A stretch of 64,000 nt of DNA from DASSUW01 sp963730535 (GTDB lineage: Bacteria; Actinomycetota; Thermoleophilia; Solirubrobacterales; Solirubrobacteraceae). Shown in pieces: positions 26,271 through 34,409 of this stretch. Numbering within the stretch: the first letter of the stretch is position 1; each line of letters starts with the position of its first letter. The position numbers were made by a program, and so were the translations under genes. A model generated the notes under the pieces. The model was not told the origin of the DNA. It did not search any database and saw nothing but the letters and a program-made list of their open reading frames with translations. The stretch covers positions 496,001 through 560,000 of the forward strand of contig CAVSRU010000005.1 of the NCBI GenBank assembly GCA_963730535.1. Reading direction: 5' to 3'.

Positions 26271-27884
26271 CTAGAGGCCTTCTCGCACGGCGTGTGCCGC
26301 CGCCTCGGCGCGGCTGCGCACGCCGAGCTTGGCCAGCACGCGGCTCACGTGGTGCTCGGCGGTCTTCGGGGCGATCACCAGCCGGCCGGCGATCTCGTGG
26401 TTGGAGAGGCCCGCGGTCACGAGCGCGAGCACCTCCCGCTCGCGCGCGGTCAGCTCGTCGCGCTCCCCGCGGACGGCGGTCCGGCCCGAGGCGCCGAGGT
26501 CGCGCAGCACCGCGGCGGCCTCGTCGGCGCCGCCGCGGGCGCCCAGGCGCTGGAACGCGTCGCGAGCTGCCCGGGCGGTAGGCAGCGCGAGCGGCGAGCC
26601 GGTCGCGGCCTGCACCCGCGCGAGGGCGAGCCGCGACCGCGCCTCCTCGAACGGGTATCGGAGCGCCGCGAACGCCGCCGCCGCGTCCTCGAGGGCGGCG
26701 GTCGCCGCGGTGCCGTCTCCCCGCGCGGCCGCGGCCCGGCCGGCGAGCAGCGTGGCGTGCGCCGTCAGGTCCGTGCGCGCCTGCCCGGCGGCGACCGCAT
26801 GCAGCCGCTCCGCGGCCGATTCGGCGGCGTCGAGATCCCCTTCGGCCAGCGCGAGCTCGCCGCCCAGGACAAGGAGGTCCGGCTCGCCCTCCACGACCCG
26901 GTCCAGGAGCGCTCGCGCCATCTCCGTCTCGCCCCGCTGCAGATGCAGGCGCACGCTCGCCGTGAGCGCGGCCGGATCCTGGTCGACCCCCTCGAGCAGC
27001 CGCGCCGCCTCCTCGGTCCGGCCCTGCCGGAGGCGCAGCTCGGCGAGCACGGCGAGCGGGAGCGCACGGCCGCCGCCGCGCCGGCGGTCGGCGCGGCGGG
27101 CGAGCGCCTCGGTCAGCACCGCCTCCGCTCGCGTCCAGTCGCCCGCGCGCACGAGCACGCCGCCGTAGATCGCCCGGCACCAGGACTGGACGGGGGTGAA
27201 GCGGCGGCGCTCGGTGAAGTCGACGACCGCCTCGCACCACTGGGCCGCCCGCTCGAGGTCGGCGAGGCCGTCGCAGACCACCAGCGTCGTGCAGCACGCG
27301 TCGCCGCACGCCAGCGGGTCGCTCGTCTCGCCGCCGAGCGCGACGGTCATCGCCTCGTCGAGCAGCGCCACCCCCTCCTCGACGCGGCCCTGCCGGACGA
27401 CCGCCCGGCCGAGCTGGGCGAGCGCCATGCATTCGATGTCCGGGTCCGTCATCGCGTGCGCCAGCTCGAGCGCCTCGCGCGCGTGACGCTCGGCGGTCTG
27501 CGCGTCGGCGGCGCGCTTGGCCTCCTCGACGGCCAGCCACCCGAGCTCGGGCACCGCGCGCTCGCCCGCGAGCAGGCGCCGGGCACGCGCCAGCCATCCG
27601 GCCGCCTCGGCGGTGCGCCCGTCGATGCGGTGCTCGCCCGCCAGGTAGACGGCCACGCCGCCGGCCCGCCGGGAGTCGCCGCGGCGCTGGTACGCCGCGT
27701 AGGCCTCGCGCCGGCGCTCGATCCCGGCCTCGCGCTCGCCCAGCCACCACAGCGCCTGCCCCAGCCCGTCGAGCGCTGCGGGATCGCCAGGCTCTGCCTC
27801 GAGGGCCGCGGTATACGCATCGCGCGCGGCGGCCCAGTCCGCGTCGGCGAAGTGCCGGCGGGCTTGCTCGAGGTCGTCGCTCAC
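26271..27884 (-). CDS. TPR-domain transcriptional regulator with LuxR-type HTH
   Basis: 537 residues starting at GTG 27884. Residues ~1-460 are TPR-like helical repeats (WAAARDAYTAALEAEPGDPA and many similar), with no ATPase motif. The C-terminal GerE/LuxR domain at ~470-535 contains LTAREREVLALVTAGLSNHE, then RLVIAPKTAEHHVSRVLAKL. This is the reduced form of the large LAL regulators, lacking the STAND NTPase. Divergent from the class V aminotransferase gene, which is the most likely nearby target. Ligand unknown. Confidence 0.88.
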   Translation of the reverse strand: MSDDLEQARRHFADADWAAARDAYTAALEAEPGDPAALDGLGQALWWLGEREAGIERRREAYAAYQRRGDSRRAGGVAVYLAGEHRIDGRTAEAAGWLARARRLLAGERAVPELGWLAVEEAKRAADAQTAERHAREALELAHAMTDPDIECMALAQLGRAVVRQGRVEEGVALLDEAMTVALGGETSDPLACGDACCTTLVVCDGLADLERAAQWCEAVVDFTERRRFTPVQSWCRAIYGGVLVRAGDWTRAEAVLTEALARRADRRRGGGRALPLAVLAELRLRQGRTEEAARLLEGVDQDPAALTASVRLHLQRGETEMARALLDRVVEGEPDLLVLGGELALAEGDLDAAESAAERLHAVAAGQARTDLTAHATLLAGRAAAARGDGTAATAALEDAAAAFAALRYPFEEARSRLALARVQAATGSPLALPTARAARDAFQRLGARGGADEAAAVLRDLGASGRTAVRGERDELTAREREVLALVTAGLSNHEIAGRLVIAPKTAEHHVSRVLAKLGVRSRAEAAAHAVREGL

Positions 27885-27958
27885 GGCCGTAAGTCTGCCG
27901 GTTGGCGAACTGCGGCATCGAAGGGTTGGTCGGCGCCGCCGCTACCGTCCTCGGCCGC

Positions 27959-29017
27959 ATGGACGCCCTACGCAGCGAGTTCCCCCTCCTCGAGCGCGTC
28001 GCGTTCCTGAACACCGGGACCGACGGCCCGGTGCCGTCCAGGGCCGTCGAGGCTGCCCGTGAGGCGCTCGCCGACCAGCTCCGCGAGGGCCGGTACGGGC
28101 CGCACTTCGCTGCGCGCTTCGAGCTCCAGGCCGAGCTGCGCGGCGCGTACGCGCAGGTGCTCGGCTGCGCCGCCGAGGACCTCGCGCTGACGACGTCGAC
28201 CAGCGAGGGGCTGGGCGCCGTACTCGGCGGCTTCGACCTCGGGCCGGGCGACGAGATCGTGACCTCGGACAGCGAGCACCCCGGGCTGATCGGGCCGCTG
28301 ATCGCCGCCCGCGAGCGTGGGGTGACCGTCAGAGCGGTGCCGCTGCGGGAGGTCGCCGACGCGGTGGGGGCCCGGACCACGCTGGTGGCCTGCTCGCACG
28401 TGTCCTGGGTCACCGGGGAGGTCGCGCCGGCGGCGCTCGCCGAGCTCGACATGCCGGTCGTCTTCGACGGCGCCCAGGGCGCCGGCGCGATCCCGCTCGA
28501 CGTCCGCGCGCTCGGCTGCGCCGCGTACGCGGCGTCCGGCCAGAAGTGGCTGTGCGGGGCGGACGGGACCGGGATGCTCTACGTCGAGCCGGGCTTCCGC
28601 GAGCGGCTGAGGGTGCTCGCGCCCAGCTGGGTGAGCTTCGAGGACACGACCGGCGGCCTCGACTCCCCGCTGCACCGGAGCGCCCGCCGCTTCGACACCC
28701 CATCGCTGTCACGCGAGGCCGCCGCGTTCTCGCTCGCCTCGACCCGCCTGCTGCTGGGCACGGAGGGTCTCCACGCGCGCGCGGCGGGCCTGGCCGCCCG
28801 GCTGGCCGGCGCGCTGACCGCCGCCGGCCGAACCGTCGCGCCGCGCGGCGAGACGACGCTCGTGAGCTGGCACGACACCGACGCGCCGGCCACGCGCGAG
28901 CGGCTGGCGGCGGCCGGCGTCGTCATCCGCGACCTTCCGGGCCGCGACCTGCTGCGCGCCTCCGTGGGCGCCTGGAACGACGAGTCGGATCTCGAGCGCC
29001 TGCTCAGCGCGCTCTGA
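27959..29017 (+). CDS. Class V aminotransferase (PLP enzyme; selenocysteine lyase/isopenicillin epimerase-like)
   Basis: 352 residues from ATG 27959 (MDALRSEFPLLERVAFLNTG, the typical opening). PLP site features: TTSTSEGLGAVLGGF, SDSEHPGLIGPL, MPVVFDGAQGAGAIPLDV (Asp to the pyridine N) and the Schiff-base lysine in ASGQKWLCGADGTGM. The reaction is not fixed by sequence: members of this group are desulfurases, epimerases or lyases, and no conserved cysteine loop for desulfuration is evident. A TACCGT lies 10 nt before the start. Its 3' end overlaps the convergent aldo/keto reductase by 14 bp. Confidence 0.87.
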   Translation: MDALRSEFPLLERVAFLNTGTDGPVPSRAVEAAREALADQLREGRYGPHFAARFELQAELRGAYAQVLGCAAEDLALTTSTSEGLGAVLGGFDLGPGDEIVTSDSEHPGLIGPLIAARERGVTVRAVPLREVADAVGARTTLVACSHVSWVTGEVAPAALAELDMPVVFDGAQGAGAIPLDVRALGCAAYAASGQKWLCGADGTGMLYVEPGFRERLRVLAPSWVSFEDTTGGLDSPLHRSARRFDTPSLSREAAAFSLASTRLLLGTEGLHARAAGLAARLAGALTAAGRTVAPRGETTLVSWHDTDAPATRERLAAAGVVIRDLPGRDLLRASVGAWNDESDLERLLSAL

Positions 29018-30017
29018 GCGGCCCTGACAGCCGGTCCAGCCCGGTCTGCTCCGAGAGCATCCGCTGCGGGTACGCCTCGGGCGGCGGGGCGGGGGCCTCG
29101 AGCCGGGCGCGCTCCTCCTCCGACAGGTCGAGCGAGGCGGCGCCGAGCAGGTCCTCCAGGTGCGCCAGCGTGCGCGCGCCAATGATCGGCGCCGTCACGC
29201 CCTCGACCCCGAGCAGCCACGCGATCGCGACCTGGGGCACCGTCGCGCCGTGGTCGGCGGCGATCGCCTCGGCCGCGTCGACGACCTGGAAGTTGCGCTC
29301 GACCGCCCGCCGGTGCCCGGCCTCCTCGAGGTCGTCCTCGGCCGTGGCCATCCGGCTGCCTTCGGCGAGGTCGCCGCGCCGGTGGCGGCCGGACAGGAAC
29401 CCGGCGCCCAGCGGTCCCCAGGGGAGCACGCCGAGCCCGGCGGCGCGCGTGAACGGCAGCAGCTCGATCTCGACGAAGCGCTGCACGAGCGAGTACTGCG
29501 GCTGGAGGCTGACGAACGGCGACCAGCCCTCGCGGTCCTGGAGCGCCACGGCCCACGCGAGCAGCCACGCCGGGTAGTTGGAGGCGCCGAGCGCCCGTAC
29601 CTTGCCGGCCTGCACGAGCCCGTCGAGCGCCTCCAGCGTCTCCTCGAGCGGCACCGACGGGTCGGGCGCGTGGACCTGGTAGAGGTCGATCACGTCGACG
29701 CCGAGGCGCTTGAGGCTGGCGTCGCACGCCGCGCGGATGCGGTCGGGCGACAGGCCCTCGCCGCCGGGGTCCGAGACCTTGAAGCGCACCTTGGTGGCAA
29801 GGACGACCTCGTCGCGGTGCTGGGCCAGCCACGGGGCGAGCACCCGCTCCGACCCCCCGTCGTTGTAGGTGTCCGCCGTGTCGAGGAACGTCCCGCCCGC
29901 CTCGAGGAAGCGGTCGAGGATGCGGTACGCCTCGTCGGTCGGAGTGTCCGAGCCCATGAGCATGGTGCCCAGGCACAGGCGGCTGACGGTCAGGGGTCCG
30001 AGCTCGGCGGTGTCCAT
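29004..30017 (-). CDS. Aldo/keto reductase
   Basis: 337 residues, NADPH-dependent TIM barrel. Tetrad residues are visible: Asp in TFLDTADTYNDG, Tyr in the same motif, Lys in VVLATKVRF, and His in LYQVHAPDPS. The C-terminal cofactor segment is APIIGARTLAHLEDLLGA. ATG at 30017 (MDTAELGPLTVSRLCLGTM) fits the family; the open frame extends further but without a good start. It is closest to the YajO/aryl-alcohol dehydrogenase-like group. It starts 25 bp from the divergent LOG gene and shares a symmetrical promoter with it. Confidence 0.9.
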   Translation of the reverse strand: MDTAELGPLTVSRLCLGTMLMGSDTPTDEAYRILDRFLEAGGTFLDTADTYNDGGSERVLAPWLAQHRDEVVLATKVRFKVSDPGGEGLSPDRIRAACDASLKRLGVDVIDLYQVHAPDPSVPLEETLEALDGLVQAGKVRALGASNYPAWLLAWAVALQDREGWSPFVSLQPQYSLVQRFVEIELLPFTRAAGLGVLPWGPLGAGFLSGRHRRGDLAEGSRMATAEDDLEEAGHRRAVERNFQVVDAAEAIAADHGATVPQVAIAWLLGVEGVTAPIIGARTLAHLEDLLGAASLDLSEEERARLEAPAPPPEAYPQRMLSEQTGLDRLSGPLRAR

Positions 30018-30024
30018 GGTCGCC

Positions 30025-30034
30025 AGGCTAGCCT
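30025..30034. promoter_or_regulatory. Symmetrical -10 element shared by two divergent genes
   Basis: The perfect palindrome AGGCTAGCCT gives TAGCCT (TAnnnT) on each strand. On the plus strand it ends 8 nt before the GTG at 30043. On the minus strand it ends 7 nt before the ATG at 30017. Both transcripts would be leaderless or nearly so. No -35 is evident on either side. Confidence 0.5.
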
Positions 30035-30042
30035 TCCCGCCC

Positions 30043-30624
30043 GTGCGCCGCGTGTGCGTATACGCCGGGTCGAACCCCGGCACCGATCCGGTCTATGCGG
30101 GCGCCGCCCGCGCCCTCGCCGGCCTGCTGGCCGAGCGCGGCATCGGCCTCGTGTACGGCGGTGGGCACGTCGGCCTCATGGGCGTGCTCGCCGACACGGC
30201 GCTCGCCGCCGGCGGCGAGGTGATCGGCGTGATGCCGCAGGCTCTGGTGGACAGGGAGATCGGCCATACGGGCCTGACCGAGCTGCGCGTGGTGGGCTCG
30301 ATGCACGAGCGCAAGGCGCAGATGGCCGAGCTGTCGGACGCGTTCGTCGCCGTGCCGGGCGGCATCGGCACGCTCGAGGAGCTGATCGAGGTCTACACGT
30401 GGAGCCAGCTCGGCATCCACTCCAAGGCGTGCGGCGTGCTCAACGTCGCCGGCTACTACGACCACCTGGCCGCCTTCCTCGACCACGCGGTCGCCGCCGG
30501 CTTCCTGCGGCCGGCCCACCGGGCGGTGCTGACGGTGGCGAGCGAGCCCGAGGAGCTGCTCGAGCGCCTCGCGGCCTACGTGCCGCCGGCGGTCGGCAAG
30601 TGGACCGAGCTGGAGGCGACCTGA
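30043..30624 (+). CDS. LOG-family protein (TIGR00730), probable nucleoside 5'-monophosphate phosphoribohydrolase
   Basis: 193 residues from GTG 30043 (MRRVCVYAGSNPG). The signature pieces are GLVYGGGHVGLMGVLAD and AVPGGIGTLEELIEVYTW (the PGGxGTxxE motif), with SMHERKAQMAELSDA between. Family members hydrolyse cytokinin ribotides or other nucleotides to base plus ribose phosphate. Upstream in-frame codons run through the divergent gene and are not needed. The 3' 49 bp overlap an open frame on the other strand. Confidence 0.92.
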   Translation: MRRVCVYAGSNPGTDPVYAGAARALAGLLAERGIGLVYGGGHVGLMGVLADTALAAGGEVIGVMPQALVDREIGHTGLTELRVVGSMHERKAQMAELSDAFVAVPGGIGTLEELIEVYTWSQLGIHSKACGVLNVAGYYDHLAAFLDHAVAAGFLRPAHRAVLTVASEPEELLERLAAYVPPAVGKWTELEAT

Positions 30625-30965
30625 CGCTCGTCGCGCTCGGCTTCGATGTCCGCCGCCTGGCAGACACGCGGCTTCGGCTCAACACTCTCCGTGGCGCCCT
30701 CAGCCTCGATGCTCACGGAGGCGCAAGCTGCCGAGAGCGGGAGCTCGACAACAAACAGCGTGAAGCGAGCCACGCCGTACCTGCGCGCCACGTCCGGGGG
30801 TACGACGAGGCGCGCTGCTGGGGCGACCCCTCCCTCGAATATCGCCGCAACGGATTGTGCGGTACCCGCAGTTCCCCAGATGACATAGCTGTATCCGCCA
30901 ACGCCTTGGCGCGGCTGCATCGCGTCGCGGACGGAGAACTGTGAGACGGGCGGATCGACTTGCAT
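30576..30965 (-). pseudogene. Probable C-terminal remnant of an unknown gene
   Basis: An open frame of 129 codons (from ATG 30965, MQVDPPVSQFSVRDAMQPRQ) with a protein-like middle: GYSYVIWGTAGTAQSVAAIF and ARLVVPPDVARRYGVARF, then FTLFVVELPLSAACASVSIE. It has no ribosome-binding site and no signal peptide. It runs 49 bp into the 3' end of the LOG gene and begins exactly where similarity to a sigma factor stops in the neighbouring frame. The best reading is the tail of a former downstream gene joined to the sigma gene by a deletion. A small expressed protein cannot be excluded. Confidence 0.4.
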
Positions 30966-31296
30966 ATAGGCGCCGGCGCGCGCGGGTCTCAACGCGCCCA
31001 GTACGGTGAAAGTCCGCCAGCTTGTGCCGCGCGATCCCGTAGAGCCAAGACAGCGGCTCTGCACGATTGGCATCGAAGCGATCGAGGCCGCCGAGGGCTG
31101 CGGCGAAGACCTCCGCCATCAGATCGGCGCCGGCCTCCGTGTCGCCAGCACGGCGAACGAGGAACGACAACAACGCGGCGGCGTGGCGCTCGTAGAACGC
31201 CCCGAATGCCTCCGGTCGACGACGCGCTTCCTCGAGTAGCTCGGCGTCGGTGGCAGAGCGGCCGCTCATCCAACCAGTAGTTCGGGCACGGGCCAT
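30966..31296 (-). pseudogene. Truncated ECF sigma factor (region 2 only)
   Basis: About 110 codons from ATG 31296 (or 31269, MSGRSATDAELLEEARRRPE). Region 2 is clear: AFGAFYERHAAALLSFLVRR, AGADLMAEVFAAALGGLDRF and EPLSWLYGIARHKLADFHR (region 2.4-like). After RTGRVETRARRRL the frame loses all similarity; the linker and the region 4 helix-turn-helix needed for -35 recognition are absent. The frame continues to 30700 as Arg/Pro-rich sequence with no family character. The remaining stub could not act as a normal sigma factor. Base composition falls toward lower G+C here, consistent with decay. Confidence 0.72.
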
Positions 31297-31376
31297 GTCG
31301 TGTTACGGGGCGTTCACCGGCAGATCGCGCGTCTGACGCCATTTGCGCTTCACGTACCGGAGCGCTCAGGAGTATT

Positions 31377-32615
31377 TTACGGACGTGCGATCACGTCGTC
31401 GCGCAGCCGCCAGGCCATGCCGGCGGCCGGCTCGACGCGCGACCAGGGCGCGTAGGCGCGCGTGGTGATCGCCGCCTCCCCGTCGTCGGCGAACACCTCG
31501 ACCAGTGAGCCGTCGACGAAGATGCGCAGCGTGTGGCGCGGCCGCGGGGCAAGCGGCGCGCTGAGCGTGCGCGGCTCGACGGCGCCGTCGTCGACCTCGA
31601 CGGTCAGCCGGTCGCTCTCGACAGCGACGCGCAGCCGCCGGTCGCCGTCGGCCAGGAGCCACCCCTCGCCGCCCGTGAGCTCCATCTGCGGCGCGGCGGC
31701 TCCGGGCGCCAGCGGCTCGGCGCGCAGGGCCTCGAGCTCGGGGACCGGCCGCGCCAGGAGCCGGCCGCCCTCGATCGCCACCTCGCGCGCGAGCGTCAGC
31801 GCCCCGGCGTGATCGGGTGGGTCGAGCCGCTCCTGCGCCCACCCCCACAGCAGGTCGCGGCCGCTCTCGTCACGGCAGACCGCCGGGGCGTAGAAGACGT
31901 CGCCGTGGTCGAGGCGGCCGTCCAGGCGGCCCTCGAACCGGCCGTCGGCGAGGCGCCCGACGAACGCCACGGCGTGCATCAGCGGCCACGCCGCGCCGGG
32001 CAGCTGGCAGCTCACCACCAGCGCGGCGGCGTCGCCCGACGTGACGAGCTGCGGGCACTCCCACACCTCGCCGAGGTCCAGCCCGCCGGCCTCGCGCGGC
32101 GCCTCGAAGAACCCGCCGCCGTACGACCACGCGGTCGCGTCGTGAGAGTCGTAGCGCAGGACCCGGCCGTGCGTGTCGCCGCTCCCGAGCAGCATGTGCC
32201 AGCCATGGCCGTCCTCCCACAGGAACGGGTCACGATGGTGGCCGCCGGGTCCGGCGACAAGCGGGTTGGCCGGGTCCTTCTCCCAGGCGAGCAGGTCGTC
32301 CGAGCCCCACGCCCGGCACACCGACTCGCCGGGGGTCCCGGTGTAGTAGATCGCCGGCCACCCGCCGATCAGGCGCGTGCAGCCGGACCAGCAGCCGCCG
32401 GCGTCCGGCCCGTCCGGCTCGGGCTCCAGGGCCGGCGGCAGGCGCTCCCAGGTCACGAGGTCGGTCGATGTCGCGTGCCCCCAGCCGCGCGGGCCCTCGG
32501 GCGGGTAGGGCGGGTCGGCCTGGAAGAACACGTGGTAGGCGCCGCGGTGGTGGATCGGCCCGTTCGGGTCGTTGATCCAGCCACGCTCGCCGGTGACGTG
32601 GTAGCGCGGTCTCAG
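31377..32615 (-). CDS. Glycoside hydrolase family 32 (beta-fructosidase type)
   Basis: About 412 residues. Family 32 catalytic pieces: nucleophile Asp in RGWINDPNGPIHHRG, the RDP motif in GGHHRDPFLWEDGHG and the acid/base Glu in GEVWECPQLVTSG. A C-terminal beta-sandwich ends with LRIFVDGSLVEVFADDGEAA. No signal peptide, so it is probably cytoplasmic and acts on sucrose, sucrose phosphate or short fructans. No ATG, GTG or TTG fits the start. The frame opens at CTG 32615, which overlaps the hyuB stop as CTGA, the same 4-nt layout as the other junctions of this operon. It is functionally out of place after hydantoinase genes. Confidence 0.86.
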   Translation of the reverse strand: MRPRYHVTGERGWINDPNGPIHHRGAYHVFFQADPPYPPEGPRGWGHATSTDLVTWERLPPALEPEPDGPDAGGCWSGCTRLIGGWPAIYYTGTPGESVCRAWGSDDLLAWEKDPANPLVAGPGGHHRDPFLWEDGHGWHMLLGSGDTHGRVLRYDSHDATAWSYGGGFFEAPREAGGLDLGEVWECPQLVTSGDAAALVVSCQLPGAAWPLMHAVAFVGRLADGRFEGRLDGRLDHGDVFYAPAVCRDESGRDLLWGWAQERLDPPDHAGALTLAREVAIEGGRLLARPVPELEALRAEPLAPGAAAPQMELTGGEGWLLADGDRRLRVAVESDRLTVEVDDGAVEPRTLSAPLAPRPRHTLRIFVDGSLVEVFADDGEAAITTRAYAPWSRVEPAAGMAWRLRDDVIARP

Positions 32616-34409
32616 GACGTGGTCACGTCGGCGCGCGCGAGCCGCTCGTAGCCGGGCCCGCGGTCGAAGAACTCGGGGGTGCCCCGCTCGGCGCGCAGCG
32701 CCTCGCGGGTGGCCTCGGTCGCCACGGCGTCGCCGAGGACGACGCCGTACTCGCTGCGCGCGGCCTCCGCCGACACCTTGCCCTGGAGCACGTCGAGCGC
32801 GACCCGCTCCGGGTCGCGGTCGAGCGGATCGCCCCAGCCGCCCCCGCCCGTCGTCTCGATCCGGACGACCTCGCCGGCGGCGATCGGCGCCTCGTCGCAC
32901 AGGCCTCCGAGCACGCGCTCGTCCGGCGCCGCCCGGGTCGATCGTGACGCGGAACGGCAGCCCGGCCTTGCCGCCGTTGACCCCCCAGCACGCGAGGATC
33001 GAGCGGTCGGCGATCGACATGAAGGTGGCGTCCTCGAGCACGCGGATGTCCTTGCGGTACCCGAGGCCGCCGCGGAACTGGCCCGGGCCGCCCGAGTCGA
33101 TCCGCAGGCCGAGCTGCTCGACCCGCACCGGATAGCGCGCCTCGACGAACTCGGCGGGCAGGTTCTTCGAGTCGGGGACGATGTGGATCGTGTCCGACCC
33201 GTCGGCGTAGTGGCGGCCGCCCGACCCGCCGCCGAGGATCTCGCGGTACAGGTACCACTCGCCGCCCGAGTCGCGACCGGTGATGCCCGTGTAGCGGATC
33301 GTCTCCTGGTCGGCCGGCATCCGCCCGCCGACGGCCTGCGCGAGCGCGCCCGCGAACACGCCGAGCAGCCGCAGGATCACGAACGTGCGCGCGTTGGTGG
33401 GCGCCGGGAAGACCGGGGTGAGCAGCGTGCCGGGCGGCGGGAAGCGCATGTCGATCAGCTCGACGACGCCCTCGTTGACGTCGAGCTCGGCCATCCGCTC
33501 CGGGCTGTCGGCGAGGTTGCGGAGGATCGGCGCGAGCCACTTCTTGAGGAAGTTGCCGTCCGCGTAGTCGCCGGCGTGGTTGATCGGCCCCCGGGCCTGC
33601 GGCCCGGTGCCGGTGAAGTCGATCACCAGGCGGTCGTCGCGCTTGGTCAGCGTCATCCGCTGGCGGTGCAGACGCGGGGGGTCGACGCCGTCGTGCTCGG
33701 CGTAGTCCTCCCACTCGTACGTCCCGTCCGGGATCTTCGCGAGCACCTCGCGCCGGAACGTCTCGGTCGTGTTGGCGAGGATCGCGTCGAAGCACGCCTC
33801 GACGGCCTCGCGCCCGTAGCGGGCGAACAGCTCCTCGACGCGGCGGGCGCCCATCCGGCTGGCGGCGCACTCGGCGTCGATGTCGCCGGCCAGGCTCTCG
33901 GGCATGCGGGAGTTGCGGGCGACGATCCGCAGAACGGCCTCGTTCGGCACGCCGGCGTCGAACAGCTTCACCGGCGGGACCATCAGGCCCTCCTGGTAGG
34001 CCGAGGTGGCGTCGCTCGGCATCGAGCCGGGGACCATCCCGCCGATGTCGTCGTGGTGGCCGAAGGCCTGGACGAACGCGACCACCTCGCCGTCGTCGAA
34101 CACCGGGACGGTGACGCAGAGGTCCGGCAGGTGGCCGATCCCGCCCTCGGACAGGTAGACGTCGTTGTGGAAGTAGACGTCGCCGGGCCGCATCGTCTCG
34201 AGCGGGAAGTCGCGCACGACGGGATGCACGAGCGCGGAGTACGAGCGCCCCGTGAGCTTGCGCAGCCGCCGGTCGTGGATCCCGGCGCGGAAGTCGTGCT
34301 GGTCGCGGATCATCGGCGAGCGCGCCGTGCGCCCGATCGCCTCTTCCACCTCCGCCTCGATCGACGCCAGCGTGCCCTGCACGATCTCGACCAGGACCGG
34401 GTCGATCAC
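32612..34409 (-). CDS. Hydantoinase B/oxoprolinase family protein, with a one-base frameshift
   Basis: B subunit of the ATP-dependent hydantoinase/oxoprolinase type. About 598 residues after repair. VIDPVLVEIVQGTLASIEAE is the family start, followed by RSPMIRDQHDFRAGIHD and FHNDVYLSEGGIGHLPDL. Near the C-terminus GLRIDSGGPGQFRGGLGYRK is typical. At 32924-32934 the frame changes: upstream ends LPFRVTIDPGG, and the family continuation PDERVLGGLCDEAPIAAGEV resumes one frame over, ending ADVTTS. One extra G (or two lost bases) explains it. GTG at 34409 overlaps the hyuA stop. HyuA and HyuB form one enzyme that opens a cyclic amide with ATP. Confidence 0.88.
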
